From contig JAAXHY010000567.1 of the NCBI GenBank assembly GCA_012270665.1, positions 1 through 12,751 of the forward strand: a DNA stretch of 12,751 bases. Direction: 5' to 3'. Below are positions 6,353 through 12,751 of the stretch, in pieces. Below the pieces are notes generated by a model. That model was given only the letters and a program-made list of their open reading frames with translations. It was not told where the DNA came from and did not search any database. Numbering within the stretch: the first letter of the stretch is position 1; each line of letters begins with the position of its first letter. The translations under genes were made by a program, and so were the position numbers. Source of the stretch: Dehalococcoidia bacterium (GTDB taxonomy: Bacteria > Chloroflexota > Dehalococcoidia > SAR202 > UBA11138).

Positions 6353-9055
6353 CTATCCTGACAAGCGGTCAAGTATATCCGTGAGACGCGCTATTCTCTC
6401 CTGGGCGCCCGCCAGACGGTCGCGTTCCCGGTCAACTACGTCTTCGGGAGCGCGGTTGACGAAGTTTTCGTTGGATAGGTTTCTGGAAAGACGCCGCTCG
6501 TACTTCTGGAGTTCGCTCAGTTCAGACCTGATTCGTTCGGTTTCCTCTTCCAGATCCACAAACTCGCCCAGGGACACGGCCAGCGTACCAGACCTGAGGG
6601 CCTGAACAGCGGTGTTAGGCGAAACGGATAAAGTACCCGAAAACTCTGCCATGCCCGAAGTGATGGGGCCTGCAAGATCAATCTTGGCCTGGGACGCTAT
6701 GAAGTCCATTGACTCTTCAAATAAGGCGGCTTGTGAGTCCACTACCGACAACTGCGCATCCAGCCGCTCGTTGTTCTGAATTCTGAATTCCGCTCGCAGA
6801 TTGCGGGCAGCGCGCACGAGTTCGATGATCGCTTCGACCTCAACTTCCGCCTCGGCGTCGTATTGGGAGGGGTCATTCTCCGGATACAGCGCAACGATCA
6901 GGGCTTCGGGACGGTCCGGAGCATCGGGAAGGACATCTGCCAGCCTCGTCCAAATCTCCTCCGTTACGAATGGCATGAAGGGATGGAGCATCCTGAGCAT
7001 CTTTTCGAGAACGTGGGCCAGAGTAGGCAGAGGCGAAGGCGTATCCTCTGTTCGTAATCGCACCTTGCTCATTTCGATGTACCAGTCACAGAACTCATTC
7101 CACAGGAAGTCGTGAATGACGCGCTGCGCTTCACCGAACTGGTAGCCACGCATGTTCGCACCTACCTGTTCGGCGACCCGGTTCAGGCGGCTGACTATCC
7201 AGCGGTCTTCGCGATGGCGCAAGCCCTTTGATTCATGCCATCCTTCCAGATCCGAGTCGGGGGCGTTTTCGATGTTACTTATGACGAATCGGGCGGCATT
7301 CCAAACTTTGTTGGCAAAGTTGCGGCTGGCCTCGAGCTTCTGTTCATTCATCCTCATGTCATTTCCGGCTGATGTGCCGGTCGTGAGCGCGAAGCGCACC
7401 GCGTCAGCCCCGTACTGACGGACGAGTTCGAGCGGATCAACGACATTGCCCCTGGTCTTGCTCATCTTCACGCCCTCGGGATCGCGCACCAGGCCGTGCA
7501 GATAGACCGTATGGAAGGGTATCTCGCCCATGTTCTCCATGCCGAAGAAGATCATCCTGGCAACCCAGAAGAACAGGATGTCATGCCCCGTCTCCATGAC
7601 CGACGTCGGATAGAAATAGTCCAGATCGTCGGTATCGTCCGGCCAGCCGAGCGTGGAGTGAGTCCATAGGCCGGAGCTGAACCACGTGTCCAGAACGTCC
7701 GGGTCGCGTTCGAGTTCAGAACTTCCGCACTTCGGACAATTGGACGGGTCTTCGAGTTCGACTATTTGCTCACCGCAGTCACAGTACCAGACCGGGATCC
7801 GGTGTCCCCACCAGATCTGTCGGCTTATGGGCCAGTCCCGGATGTTGTCCATCCAGTTGAAATAGACCCTGATGAAGCGCTCAGGAACCATCTTTATGCG
7901 GCCATCGGCAACCGCGTCCCGCGCGGGCTTGGCGAGGGGCGCCATTCTCACGTACCACTGGTCGCTGACAATCGGCTCCACGATTTCGTCGCAGCGCTCG
8001 CAGTGACCGACAGCGTGGTGGAAGTCCTCGACCTTCTCAAGGACTCCGTCCTCTTCCAGTTGGCGGACTACGTTGTCTCTGGCCTCGGTTATGCTCTGAC
8101 CCTGATAGACACCTGCATTTTGGTTCAACGATCCGTCCAAGTTCAGAATGTCCACTGTATCGAGGGAGTGGCGCTGCCCTATCTCGAAGTCAACCGGATC
8201 GTGTCCCGGCGTCACCTTGAGCGCGCCTGTGCCGAACTCGATTTCGACCGACTCGTCGCCGATTATGGGGAGGGGGCGGCCAACGATGGGAAGAATGGCG
8301 TTCTTCCCAATGAGAGCGGAATATCGGTCGTCGCTGGGATTAACGGCAACTGCCGTATCACCAAGCATCGTTTCGGGGCGGGTGGTGGCTATGACCATCT
8401 GACCGGAGCCATCCTCTAACCCGTACCTGATGTGGTAGAGGTGGGCGCTTTCGTCCTGGTATTTGACTTCGAGGTCCGAGAGCGCGGTTCTGCAGCGCGG
8501 GCACCAGTTGGTGATGCGGTTTCCCTTGTAGATGAGACCCTTCTCGTACAGATTGACGAATGTCGTACGGACCGCTCTCGCGGGGCCCTCGTCGAGAGTG
8601 AATGCACGGCGTGTCCAGTCGCACGAGGCGCCCAGACGCTCGGTCTGCTTGTATATGCGATCACCGTAGTCATCCACCCAGGACCAGACACGCTCGATGA
8701 ACTTGTCGCGGCCAAGGTCGTGTCTGCTCAAGCCATCGGACGCTATCTGACGTTCCACCACGACCTGAGTGGCGATGCCCGCGTGATCCGTGCCTGGGAG
8801 ATAGAGCGTGGGGTCGCCCAGCATTCGATGCCACCTGATCATCAGGTCTTCGAGAGCGATGGTGAGCGCGTGCCCCATGTGTAGTTCGCCTGTCACATTG
8901 GGAGGCGGCATGATGATCGTGAACGGCTCCTTCGAGCGATCTATCTCGGGTGTGAAGTAGCCGCTGTCGTTCCAGAACTCGTAGATACGCTCTTCAACTG
9001 CGCCCGGCACGTAAGCGCGGGGCATATCTCCCTGTGGAACCAGTTTGTTCGCCAT
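6353..9055 (-). CDS. valS: Valyl-tRNA synthetase
   Basis: This class Ia aminoacyl-tRNA synthetase charges tRNA-Val in the cytoplasm. The HIGH signature is HMGH at residues 59-62 after MPPPNVTGE. The KMSKS loop reads KMSKT at 530-534, within GVKMSKTRGNVVDP. The CP1 editing domain (about 200-400) carries TTRPETMLGD near 223-234 and GTGALKVTPGHDP near 280, the stretch that deacylates mischarged Thr-tRNA. Zinc-knuckle cysteines are at NWCPRC (about 183), HCERC (about 350) and CDCGE...CPKCG (about 423-442). The anticodon-binding domain follows at about 620-770. The last ~65 residues are a charged coiled coil (EEETERIRSELSELQKYERRL), as usual for ValS. The 900-residue length is normal. The ATG has a good GGGAG ribosome site 7 nt upstream. 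Confidence 0.98.
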   Translation of the reverse strand: MANKLVPQGDMPRAYVPGAVEERIYEFWNDSGYFTPEIDRSKEPFTIIMPPPNVTGELHMGHALTIALEDLMIRWHRMLGDPTLYLPGTDHAGIATQVVVERQIASDGLSRHDLGRDKFIERVWSWVDDYGDRIYKQTERLGASCDWTRRAFTLDEGPARAVRTTFVNLYEKGLIYKGNRITNWCPRCRTALSDLEVKYQDESAHLYHIRYGLEDGSGQMVIATTRPETMLGDTAVAVNPSDDRYSALIGKNAILPIVGRPLPIIGDESVEIEFGTGALKVTPGHDPVDFEIGQRHSLDTVDILNLDGSLNQNAGVYQGQSITEARDNVVRQLEEDGVLEKVEDFHHAVGHCERCDEIVEPIVSDQWYVRMAPLAKPARDAVADGRIKMVPERFIRVYFNWMDNIRDWPISRQIWWGHRIPVWYCDCGEQIVELEDPSNCPKCGSSELERDPDVLDTWFSSGLWTHSTLGWPDDTDDLDYFYPTSVMETGHDILFFWVARMIFFGMENMGEIPFHTVYLHGLVRDPEGVKMSKTRGNVVDPLELVRQYGADAVRFALTTGTSAGNDMRMNEQKLEASRNFANKVWNAARFVISNIENAPDSDLEGWHESKGLRHREDRWIVSRLNRVAEQVGANMRGYQFGEAQRVIHDFLWNEFCDWYIEMSKVRLRTEDTPSPLPTLAHVLEKMLRMLHPFMPFVTEEIWTRLADVLPDAPDRPEALIVALYPENDPSQYDAEAEVEVEAIIELVRAARNLRAEFRIQNNERLDAQLSVVDSQAALFEESMDFIASQAKIDLAGPITSGMAEFSGTLSVSPNTAVQALRSGTLAVSLGEFVDLEEETERIRSELSELQKYERRLSRNLSNENFVNRAPEDVVDRERDRLAGAQERIARLTDILDRLSG

Positions 9056-9086
9056 GCCGAATCTCCCGTGTCATTGGACTGCAACA

Positions 9087-9116
9087 ATCTTAGTTGCGTG
9101 GAAGAGCGAGCGTCAA
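9087..9116 (-). promoter_or_regulatory. Candidate sigma-70 promoter of valS
   Basis: On the minus strand TTGACG (9116-9111) and TAAGAT (9092-9087) are separated by 18 bp. Each hexamer matches the sigma-70 consensus at five or four of six positions. Transcription would start near 9080, giving a leader of about 25 nt that contains the GGGAG ribosome site of valS. An imperfect 5-bp hairpin (GCAAC/GTTGC, 9081-9097) overlaps the -10. No T-box-like leader is present because the leader is too short. Confidence 0.55.
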
Positions 9117-9145
9117 ATGAGCTTGGTCATAATTGCCGGGATGTT

Positions 9146-10498
9146 CTACCGGGGACGCGACACGAAGCGAAGTATCGAATAGCCGAGCAGTCCTGCAAGC
9201 GCGGAGGCGCACATAATCCCGAACTGGGCGCTCAGTATGAGATCAGGATCGGTGAAAGCTAGGTTTGATATGAAGATGGCGACCGTGAATCCGATTCCTG
9301 CCAGAAAACCGGCTCCGATCACACTTCTCCAGGACACATAGAGTGGGAGTTCTACGATACCGAATCTGGAGGCTACCCAGGGGAAGAATGTAATTCCAAT
9401 GACCTTTCCGATCAGCAGACCGCCCATGATTCCGACCGTGACTTCGCTGGTAACGACGTCACTCAACTCTACACCGGAGAAATGGAGACCCGCGTTGGCT
9501 AGGGCGAACACGGGCAAGATGACGTAGCTAGTCCAGGGGTGAACCAGCCGCTCGAGCCGTTCCATGGGCGACTCCGTGCCTTGGGAGAGCTCTTCGAGTT
9601 GGCGGAGAATCGTTTCCGAGCGCTCTGGGTCGTCATTCGCCAAGGCTTGGCGGTAGTCTGATATGAGCGCCTCTGACTCTTCGGCGAAGCGTTCCTTGCC
9701 GTACTGAGGCTGAGCCGGAGTCAGTAGGGCGAATAGCACACCCGCGATAGTGGCATGGACGCCGGATTTGAGCATGGCGACCCAAATAAGGAAGCCGAGC
9801 GCCGAAGTGACGGCGGTGTGAGCGAAACCGATCCGATTGACGACTATCGTGATTGCGACCAGTCCCACGACCATACCCAGGTAGGGAAATGATATAGACT
9901 CGGTGTAGGCCACGGCTATCACTATTATCGCCCCGAGGTCGTCGGCGACGGCCAGACCGAGCAGGAAGACTCTCAGCTGCATCGGGACTCGTCCTCCGAG
10001 AAGCGCCAATACGCCGATGGCGAAGGCGATATCGGTAGCCATTGGCACTCCCCATCCGCGCGCGCCCTCTCCGCCGAAGTTGAAGAGAAGATAAATGGCG
10101 GCTGGAACTACCATGCCTCCCACCGCGGCTATGGCTGGAAGCGCGGCTTGGCGTAGTGTGGAGAAGTGTCCGAAAAGAGCCTCGCGCTTTATCTCGAGGC
10201 CGACTACGAAGAAGAAGAGAGCCATCAGGCCGTCGTTTATCCAATGATGAAGCGACAGGTCAATATCGAACAGGGCGAGGTCAATAGCCAGGTGGGTCTC
10301 GAGAACATCTTGATAGAGATCGTACCAGGGCGAGTTAGCCCAAGTCAGCGCCACTATGGTCGCGACCAGCAGAACTATGCCGCCGAGGGACTCAGTATGG
10401 ATATACTGCTGGACAGGCATACTAACCCTGCGGGCGAGATAGGAAGCTCCCGCCTGCGCTTGGAGTACACCCCTGCTGCGTGGAGGTATGTGGGTCAT
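9146..10498 (-). CDS. nhaA: NhaA-type Na+/H+ antiporter
   Basis: This inner-membrane antiporter exchanges external protons for cytoplasmic Na+. The signature residues of the E. coli protein are all present: D156 in ATDIAF (as D133), the D186-D187 pair in VADDLGAI (as D163/D164) and K365 in LLIGKVIG (as K300). About 11-12 hydrophobic helices are visible. The loop at about 262-320 is unusually long and charged (QYGKERF to MERLERL), a feature of NhaA variants outside Proteobacteria. The first ATG at 10498 overlaps the alpha subunit stop as ATGA, which suggests translational coupling. The family normally begins near residue 27 (MPVQQYIHTES, ATG at 10420), so the 26-residue extension may be untranslated. 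Neither start has a strong ribosome site. It is the last gene of the hydratase cluster; 90 bp separate it from valS with no clear terminator. Confidence 0.93.
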   Translation of the reverse strand: MTHIPPRSRGVLQAQAGASYLARRVSMPVQQYIHTESLGGIVLLVATIVALTWANSPWYDLYQDVLETHLAIDLALFDIDLSLHHWINDGLMALFFFVVGLEIKREALFGHFSTLRQAALPAIAAVGGMVVPAAIYLLFNFGGEGARGWGVPMATDIAFAIGVLALLGGRVPMQLRVFLLGLAVADDLGAIIVIAVAYTESISFPYLGMVVGLVAITIVVNRIGFAHTAVTSALGFLIWVAMLKSGVHATIAGVLFALLTPAQPQYGKERFAEESEALISDYRQALANDDPERSETILRQLEELSQGTESPMERLERLVHPWTSYVILPVFALANAGLHFSGVELSDVVTSEVTVGIMGGLLIGKVIGITFFPWVASRFGIVELPLYVSWRSVIGAGFLAGIGFTVAIFISNLAFTDPDLILSAQFGIMCASALAGLLGYSILRFVSRPR

Positions 10499-11127
10499 AA
10501 GACCGGGTTTTCCCGTTTGGGCCGCAGAGGCTCAGAGACGCCAATCATGCTGTCTCGGGTGACCAGGGCGGCGAGTTCATCCTCGCTCATCCCATCGGCG
10601 CCTTTCGGACGGCGGGGCAGGACGAGGTAGCGCAGGTCCGCGGTACTGTCAACCACTCGAACCTGCATGTCATCGCTGAGTTCCAGGCCGAATTCGCGCA
10701 TGACAGAGCGAGGTCCGACGACAGCTCTCTGGCGGTATGCAAAACTCTTGTACCAATCGGGAGGTGGGCCGAGAAGCGAGGTCGGATAGCAGGAGCAGAG
10801 CGTGCACACCACAAGATGGTGAACGCTTTCCGTATTCTCCACGACAGCAAGCTCCGCGTCGCGCGTGAGTGTGTAGCCAAGTTCGTAAACCGCAGACCGC
10901 GCGTCTTCAAGCAGACGTCGCTTGAAGTCAGGATCACTCCATGCCCTCGCCACCACTCTTGCGCCATCTGAGGGGCGGCGTGAGTGGAACATTTCCGCCC
11001 GTTCGCGTACCTCGTCTGGGCCTATGATCCCCTTTTCGACAAGAAGTTCGTGGATTGCCAAAGCACGCCTGGCCGGCAGGCTCAACTCAGTGTCGGGCTG
11101 TATTCCCTCGTGATGCGTTTCGCTCAT
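10495..11127 (-). CDS. Nitrile hydratase alpha / thiocyanate hydrolase gamma family subunit, cobalt-type claw
   Basis: This is the metal-binding catalytic subunit of the nitrile hydratase superfamily, 210 residues, the normal length. Members hydrate nitriles to amides or, in thiocyanate hydrolase, thiocyanate to carbonyl sulfide and ammonia. The claw motif is V-C108-T-L-C111-S-C113. Threonine after the first cysteine is the cobalt-type signature; serine marks the iron type. Known family blocks follow: PPPDWYKSFAYRQRAVV (121-137), VRVVDSTADLRYLVLPRRP (about 156-174) and LAALVTRDSMIGV (185-197). The N-terminal helices contain ELLVEKGIIGPDEV (27-40) and GARVVARAW (55-63). Directly after the claw it reads YPTSLLG, where cobalt nitrile hydratases usually have YPWPVLG. 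A weak GGGA ribosome site lies 6-7 nt before the ATG. Substrate cannot be decided from sequence. Confidence 0.93.
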   Translation of the reverse strand: MSETHHEGIQPDTELSLPARRALAIHELLVEKGIIGPDEVRERAEMFHSRRPSDGARVVARAWSDPDFKRRLLEDARSAVYELGYTLTRDAELAVVENTESVHHLVVCTLCSCYPTSLLGPPPDWYKSFAYRQRAVVGPRSVMREFGLELSDDMQVRVVDSTADLRYLVLPRRPKGADGMSEDELAALVTRDSMIGVSEPLRPKRENPVL

Positions 11128-11150
11128 AGTTAGTTCCCAGTTATTAGTAT

Positions 11151-11468
11151 TCAGTTATCAGTGGCGGACTGCAACCACTGTTCATACACATCCACGATGA
11201 GCAGGTCGTTTTCGTCTTCCAAGTAGGAATCGCCCCACACATGAGACTGCTCGAACTCGACTTGGTACAGAAGGCGTTTAGGAATGCCAGTTCCTCCGTG
11301 GGCCCTCGTTTCCGGGTCGAAGAACGGGCCGCTGACTGCGAGCACCCTGCCCTTTTTGCCCTTGATGAACCAAGGGGTGCGATGGTGGTGGTCAACGGAA
11401 TCGGCCCTTACCAATACTTCATCGCCGGGTCGGAATTGACCTGGTTCCACAGAGAATACTATCCCCAC
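11151..11468 (-). CDS. Nitrile hydratase beta, C-terminal half as a separate subunit (thiocyanate hydrolase alpha-like)
   Basis: This 105-residue protein corresponds to the SH3-like C-terminal domain of nitrile hydratase beta. It begins with FRPGDEVLVR (12-21), followed by the HHRTPWFIKGKKG block (28-40), which matches the family pattern HTRxPRYxRGKxG. Then come VSGPFFDPETRAHGG (45-59), LLYQVEFEQSHVWGD (66-80) and the tail IVDVYEQWLQ (91-100), all in standard order and spacing. K36 stands where an arginine is usual. The start is a GTG at 11468-11466 overlapping the preceding gene by 10 bp in another frame; a later in-frame GTG at 11450 is possible. It should be cytoplasmic, assembling with its two neighbours. 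In thiocyanate hydrolase this domain is the separate alpha subunit. Confidence 0.88.
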   Translation of the reverse strand: MGIVFSVEPGQFRPGDEVLVRADSVDHHHRTPWFIKGKKGRVLAVSGPFFDPETRAHGGTGIPKRLLYQVEFEQSHVWGDSYLEDENDLLIVDVYEQWLQSATDN

Positions 11469-11761
11469 CTGTCACCCAACTCTTTCACTCTGGCGTCTAT
11501 CTCATCGGTCGTCAGGATTCCCTTCTCGACGATCAGCGTCTCGAGCGAGGTGGACCAACGCTCATAGTAGCTGTACGATTCGTACAACTCGCGCGGGATA
11601 GACTCTATGCCGCGCCTGAGCTCATCAACCGTAACGAGGTCGCGCGTCCTGAGCGCGCCGACCAAAGCGTTGGTCAGGCGCTCCCAGTCGGCCCATTCGT
11701 GTTCCGACCTGTCAAGCGGTTCGTCGGTGGGGAGTCCTCCCCTGTCGTGTACTTGAGGCAT
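11459..11761 (-). CDS. Nitrile hydratase beta, N-terminal half as a separate subunit (thiocyanate hydrolase beta-like)
   Basis: This 100-residue protein matches the helical N-terminal half of nitrile hydratase beta. Visible blocks are VHDRGGLP at 4-11 (classical beta starts with IHDLGG), HEWADWE (21-27), ELRRGIE (47-53) and SYYERWSTSLETLIVEKGIL (64-83). R49 aligns with the beta arginine that contacts the oxidised claw cysteines in classical enzymes, and the tyrosines at 65-66 with the active-site tyrosine region. It ends at the natural junction after EIDARVKEL, before the SH3-like domain. The gene begins 4 bp after the cupin stop and overlaps the C-half gene by 10 bp. An alternative reading as a P15K/P14K-type activator, which shares this fold, is less likely because of the N-terminal HDxGG motif and the adjacent C-half. 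Confidence 0.87.
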   Translation of the reverse strand: MPQVHDRGGLPTDEPLDRSEHEWADWERLTNALVGALRTRDLVTVDELRRGIESIPRELYESYSYYERWSTSLETLIVEKGILTTDEIDARVKELGDRWG

Positions 11762-11765
11762 GTTA

Positions 11766-12086
11766 CTACTCGTGACCGACTGAACTCAGTGGATTCACGG
11801 TAACGCGGCTCAAAGTCACGTCGCCGGTGTTGCGGAACTGGTGCTCGACGTCGGGCGGCACCAGAACAGCGTCGCCAGCCTTTATGGGATACTCTGTTCC
11901 CTCCACCCAAAGGACGCCCTCACCCTCAACGATGTAAGCCTGGTGCTCCCAGGGATGTACGTGCTGCGCGCTGGTCCCTCCGGGGGGATGCCGCACCCAC
12001 AGCATCACGTAGTTTGGCGCTCCATCATCGGGGCCGAGGACCGGGTTCCCCCTACCCTCCACATTTTTGATTACTGGTTCCATCAT
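11766..12086 (-). CDS. Small single-domain cupin protein
   Basis: This is a 106-residue single cupin barrel. Cupin motif 1 is QHVHPWEHQAYIVEGEG (41-57), giving metal ligands H42, H44 and E47 or H48. Motif 2 is GDAVLVPPDVEHQFRNTG (71-88), with H82 as the last ligand. All metal-binding positions are intact, so it likely binds Fe, Mn, Ni or a similar ion. Two adjacent ATGs open the frame at 12086 and 12083; the second sits at a better distance from the GAGGA ribosome site, so the protein may begin at MEPVIKNVE. It follows the dehydrogenase by 32 bp and precedes the beta N-half by 4 bp, so it belongs to the operon. Its role may be enzymatic, sensory or in metal handling; sequence alone does not say. 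Confidence 0.88.
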   Translation of the reverse strand: MMEPVIKNVEGRGNPVLGPDDGAPNYVMLWVRHPPGGTSAQHVHPWEHQAYIVEGEGVLWVEGTEYPIKAGDAVLVPPDVEHQFRNTGDVTLSRVTVNPLSSVGHE

Positions 12087-12118
12087 TTCCTCTTTTCACT
12101 GTTTAAGTTTGGTGTTAT

Positions 12119-12751
12119 TCAGCCTGGTATGTCATATTCCTGAGCGACAGCCATCGGCGGGTCTCCATCCCAGACTCCCTTCATATTCCGGTATGCGAAC
12201 TCGGCGCGCCTGAACCAGGTGTCCCAGGTGGTACCGGCCGAATGGGGCGTGACAACCACGTTGTCCATGGCAAGCAGTGGATTATCGGGACTGACGGGCT
12301 CTGTCTCGAAGACGTCCAGCCCTGCCCCCGCAATGCGGCCCTCGGACAGCGCGTCAATCAGGGCGGACTCGTCAACGACGGGCCCCCGGCTGGTGTTGAT
12401 GAGTATCGCAGTCGACTTCATCCTGGAAATCAGATCCCGACTGACGATGTGGCGGGTGGCGGGTGTGAGAGGCGTGTGACAGGTGACGATATCCGAGGTG
12501 GCGAACAGTTCCTCGAGTCCCGCTCGGGTCACATTCAACTCTTTCTCACGTTCGGGTGCCTGTGGGAACAGGTCAAAGTATTGCACACGGGAGTCGAATC
12601 CCTGCACTCGCTTCGCAACCTGCCGACCGATATTTCCAAGACCGAGTATGCCGACCAGCTTGTTGGCCATCTCAAAAGTGTTGGAGCCGCTGATCGGTTG
12701 AGACCAGCGACCATCGCGAGTTGACCTGTCCGCCGCCATCAGTTGCTTGTA
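12119..12751 (-). CDS. D-2-hydroxyacid dehydrogenase (NAD-dependent), C-terminal part, cut by the window edge
   Basis: About 210 C-terminal residues are present; the frame stays open to the right edge (YKQL before the first internal ATG at 12739), so the gene starts outside the window. The Rossmann motif GLGNIG is followed by an aspartate at the end of the second strand (QYFD), which favours NAD(H) over NADP(H). Catalytic residues of the family are all visible: the arginine in INTSRGPVVDE, the glutamate in DVFETEP and the histidine in TPHSAG. The family reversibly reduces 2-keto acids to D-2-hydroxy acids; members include phosphoglycerate dehydrogenase, glyoxylate/hydroxypyruvate reductase and formate dehydrogenase. 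No ACT domain follows, which argues against a long-form SerA. It is the first visible gene of the minus-strand cluster leading to the hydratase. Confidence 0.92.
   Translation of the reverse strand, partial: YKQLMAADRSTRDGRWSQPISGSNTFEMANKLVGILGLGNIGRQVAKRVQGFDSRVQYFDLFPQAPEREKELNVTRAGLEELFATSDIVTCHTPLTPATRHIVSRDLISRMKSTAILINTSRGPVVDESALIDALSEGRIAGAGLDVFETEPVSPDNPLLAMDNVVVTPHSAGTTWDTWFRRAEFAYRNMKGVWDGDPPMAVAQEYDIPG

Noticed and set aside
7766..8419. 217-codon open frame on the plus strand inside valS
   Set aside because: It is antisense to strongly conserved ValS editing and catalytic sequence, shows no recognisable domain and reads as a shadow of GC-rich codon use.
9081..9097. GCAAC/GTTGC hairpin as a terminator after nhaA
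   Set aside because: Only five base pairs, no T-run, and it overlaps the predicted -10 of valS.
9633..10244. 203-codon frame within nhaA on the same strand
   Set aside because: Very Arg/Ser-rich out-of-frame translation of conserved NhaA helices; no motif.
11138..11158. Two copies of CAGTTAT 14 bp apart between the beta C-half and alpha genes
   Set aside because: Only a 7-bp direct repeat, partly within the last codons of the beta C-half; no array or mobile-element ends around it.
11459..11468. Recent frameshift that broke one fused beta gene
   Set aside because: The split falls at the natural domain junction, both halves keep all conserved blocks, the second has its own GTG, and the layout matches a known three-subunit enzyme. 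A sequencing error is still formally possible.

Overview
The window is a gene-dense stretch of a bacterial chromosome with ordinary housekeeping genes and one unusual gene cluster. The gene set (primary-type sigma factor, LmbE/PIG-L deacetylase, large M14-family metallopeptidase, MFS permease, valyl-tRNA synthetase, NhaA, nitrile hydratase-family subunits, cupin, D-2-hydroxyacid dehydrogenase) and the moderately GC-rich coding style suggest a marine or soil Chloroflexota lineage of the SAR202/Dehalococcoidia kind. That placement is inference from gene content; no rRNA or other marker in the window settles it. No tRNA, rRNA, CRISPR array, insertion sequence or phage gene was seen.

Layout. Positions 1-240 are non-coding and carry the promoter region of a 478-residue sigma-70 factor (241-1677, +). 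It converges on a PIG-L deacetylase (1674-2369, -); the two genes end on one shared CTAG. A 126-bp divergent spacer separates the deacetylase from an 824-residue M14-family metallopeptidase (2496-4970, +), which converges after 21 bp on an MFS permease (4992-6161, -). The permease's first membrane segment seems to extend upstream of its only usable start codon. Upstream of it is valS (6353-9055, -), with its own plausible promoter.

From 9146 to the right edge there is one compact minus-strand cluster. In transcription order it runs: D-2-hydroxyacid dehydrogenase (partial, cut by the window edge), cupin, short protein matching the N-terminal half of nitrile hydratase beta, short protein matching the C-terminal half of beta, nitrile hydratase alpha with the VCTLCSC metal-binding claw, and NhaA Na+/H+ antiporter. 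Gaps range from 32 bp to overlaps of 10 and 4 bp, so it is very likely an operon.

The most interesting part is this hydratase. Its beta chain is split into two proteins in the order known for three-subunit thiocyanate hydrolase (scnB-scnA-scnC). Residues after the metal claw differ from classical nitrile hydratases, no recognisable activator gene lies beside it, and an antiporter is translationally coupled to the catalytic subunit. Together with the cupin and dehydrogenase it could be an undescribed pathway for a nitrile- or thiocyanate-like compound; the substrate cannot be read from sequence.
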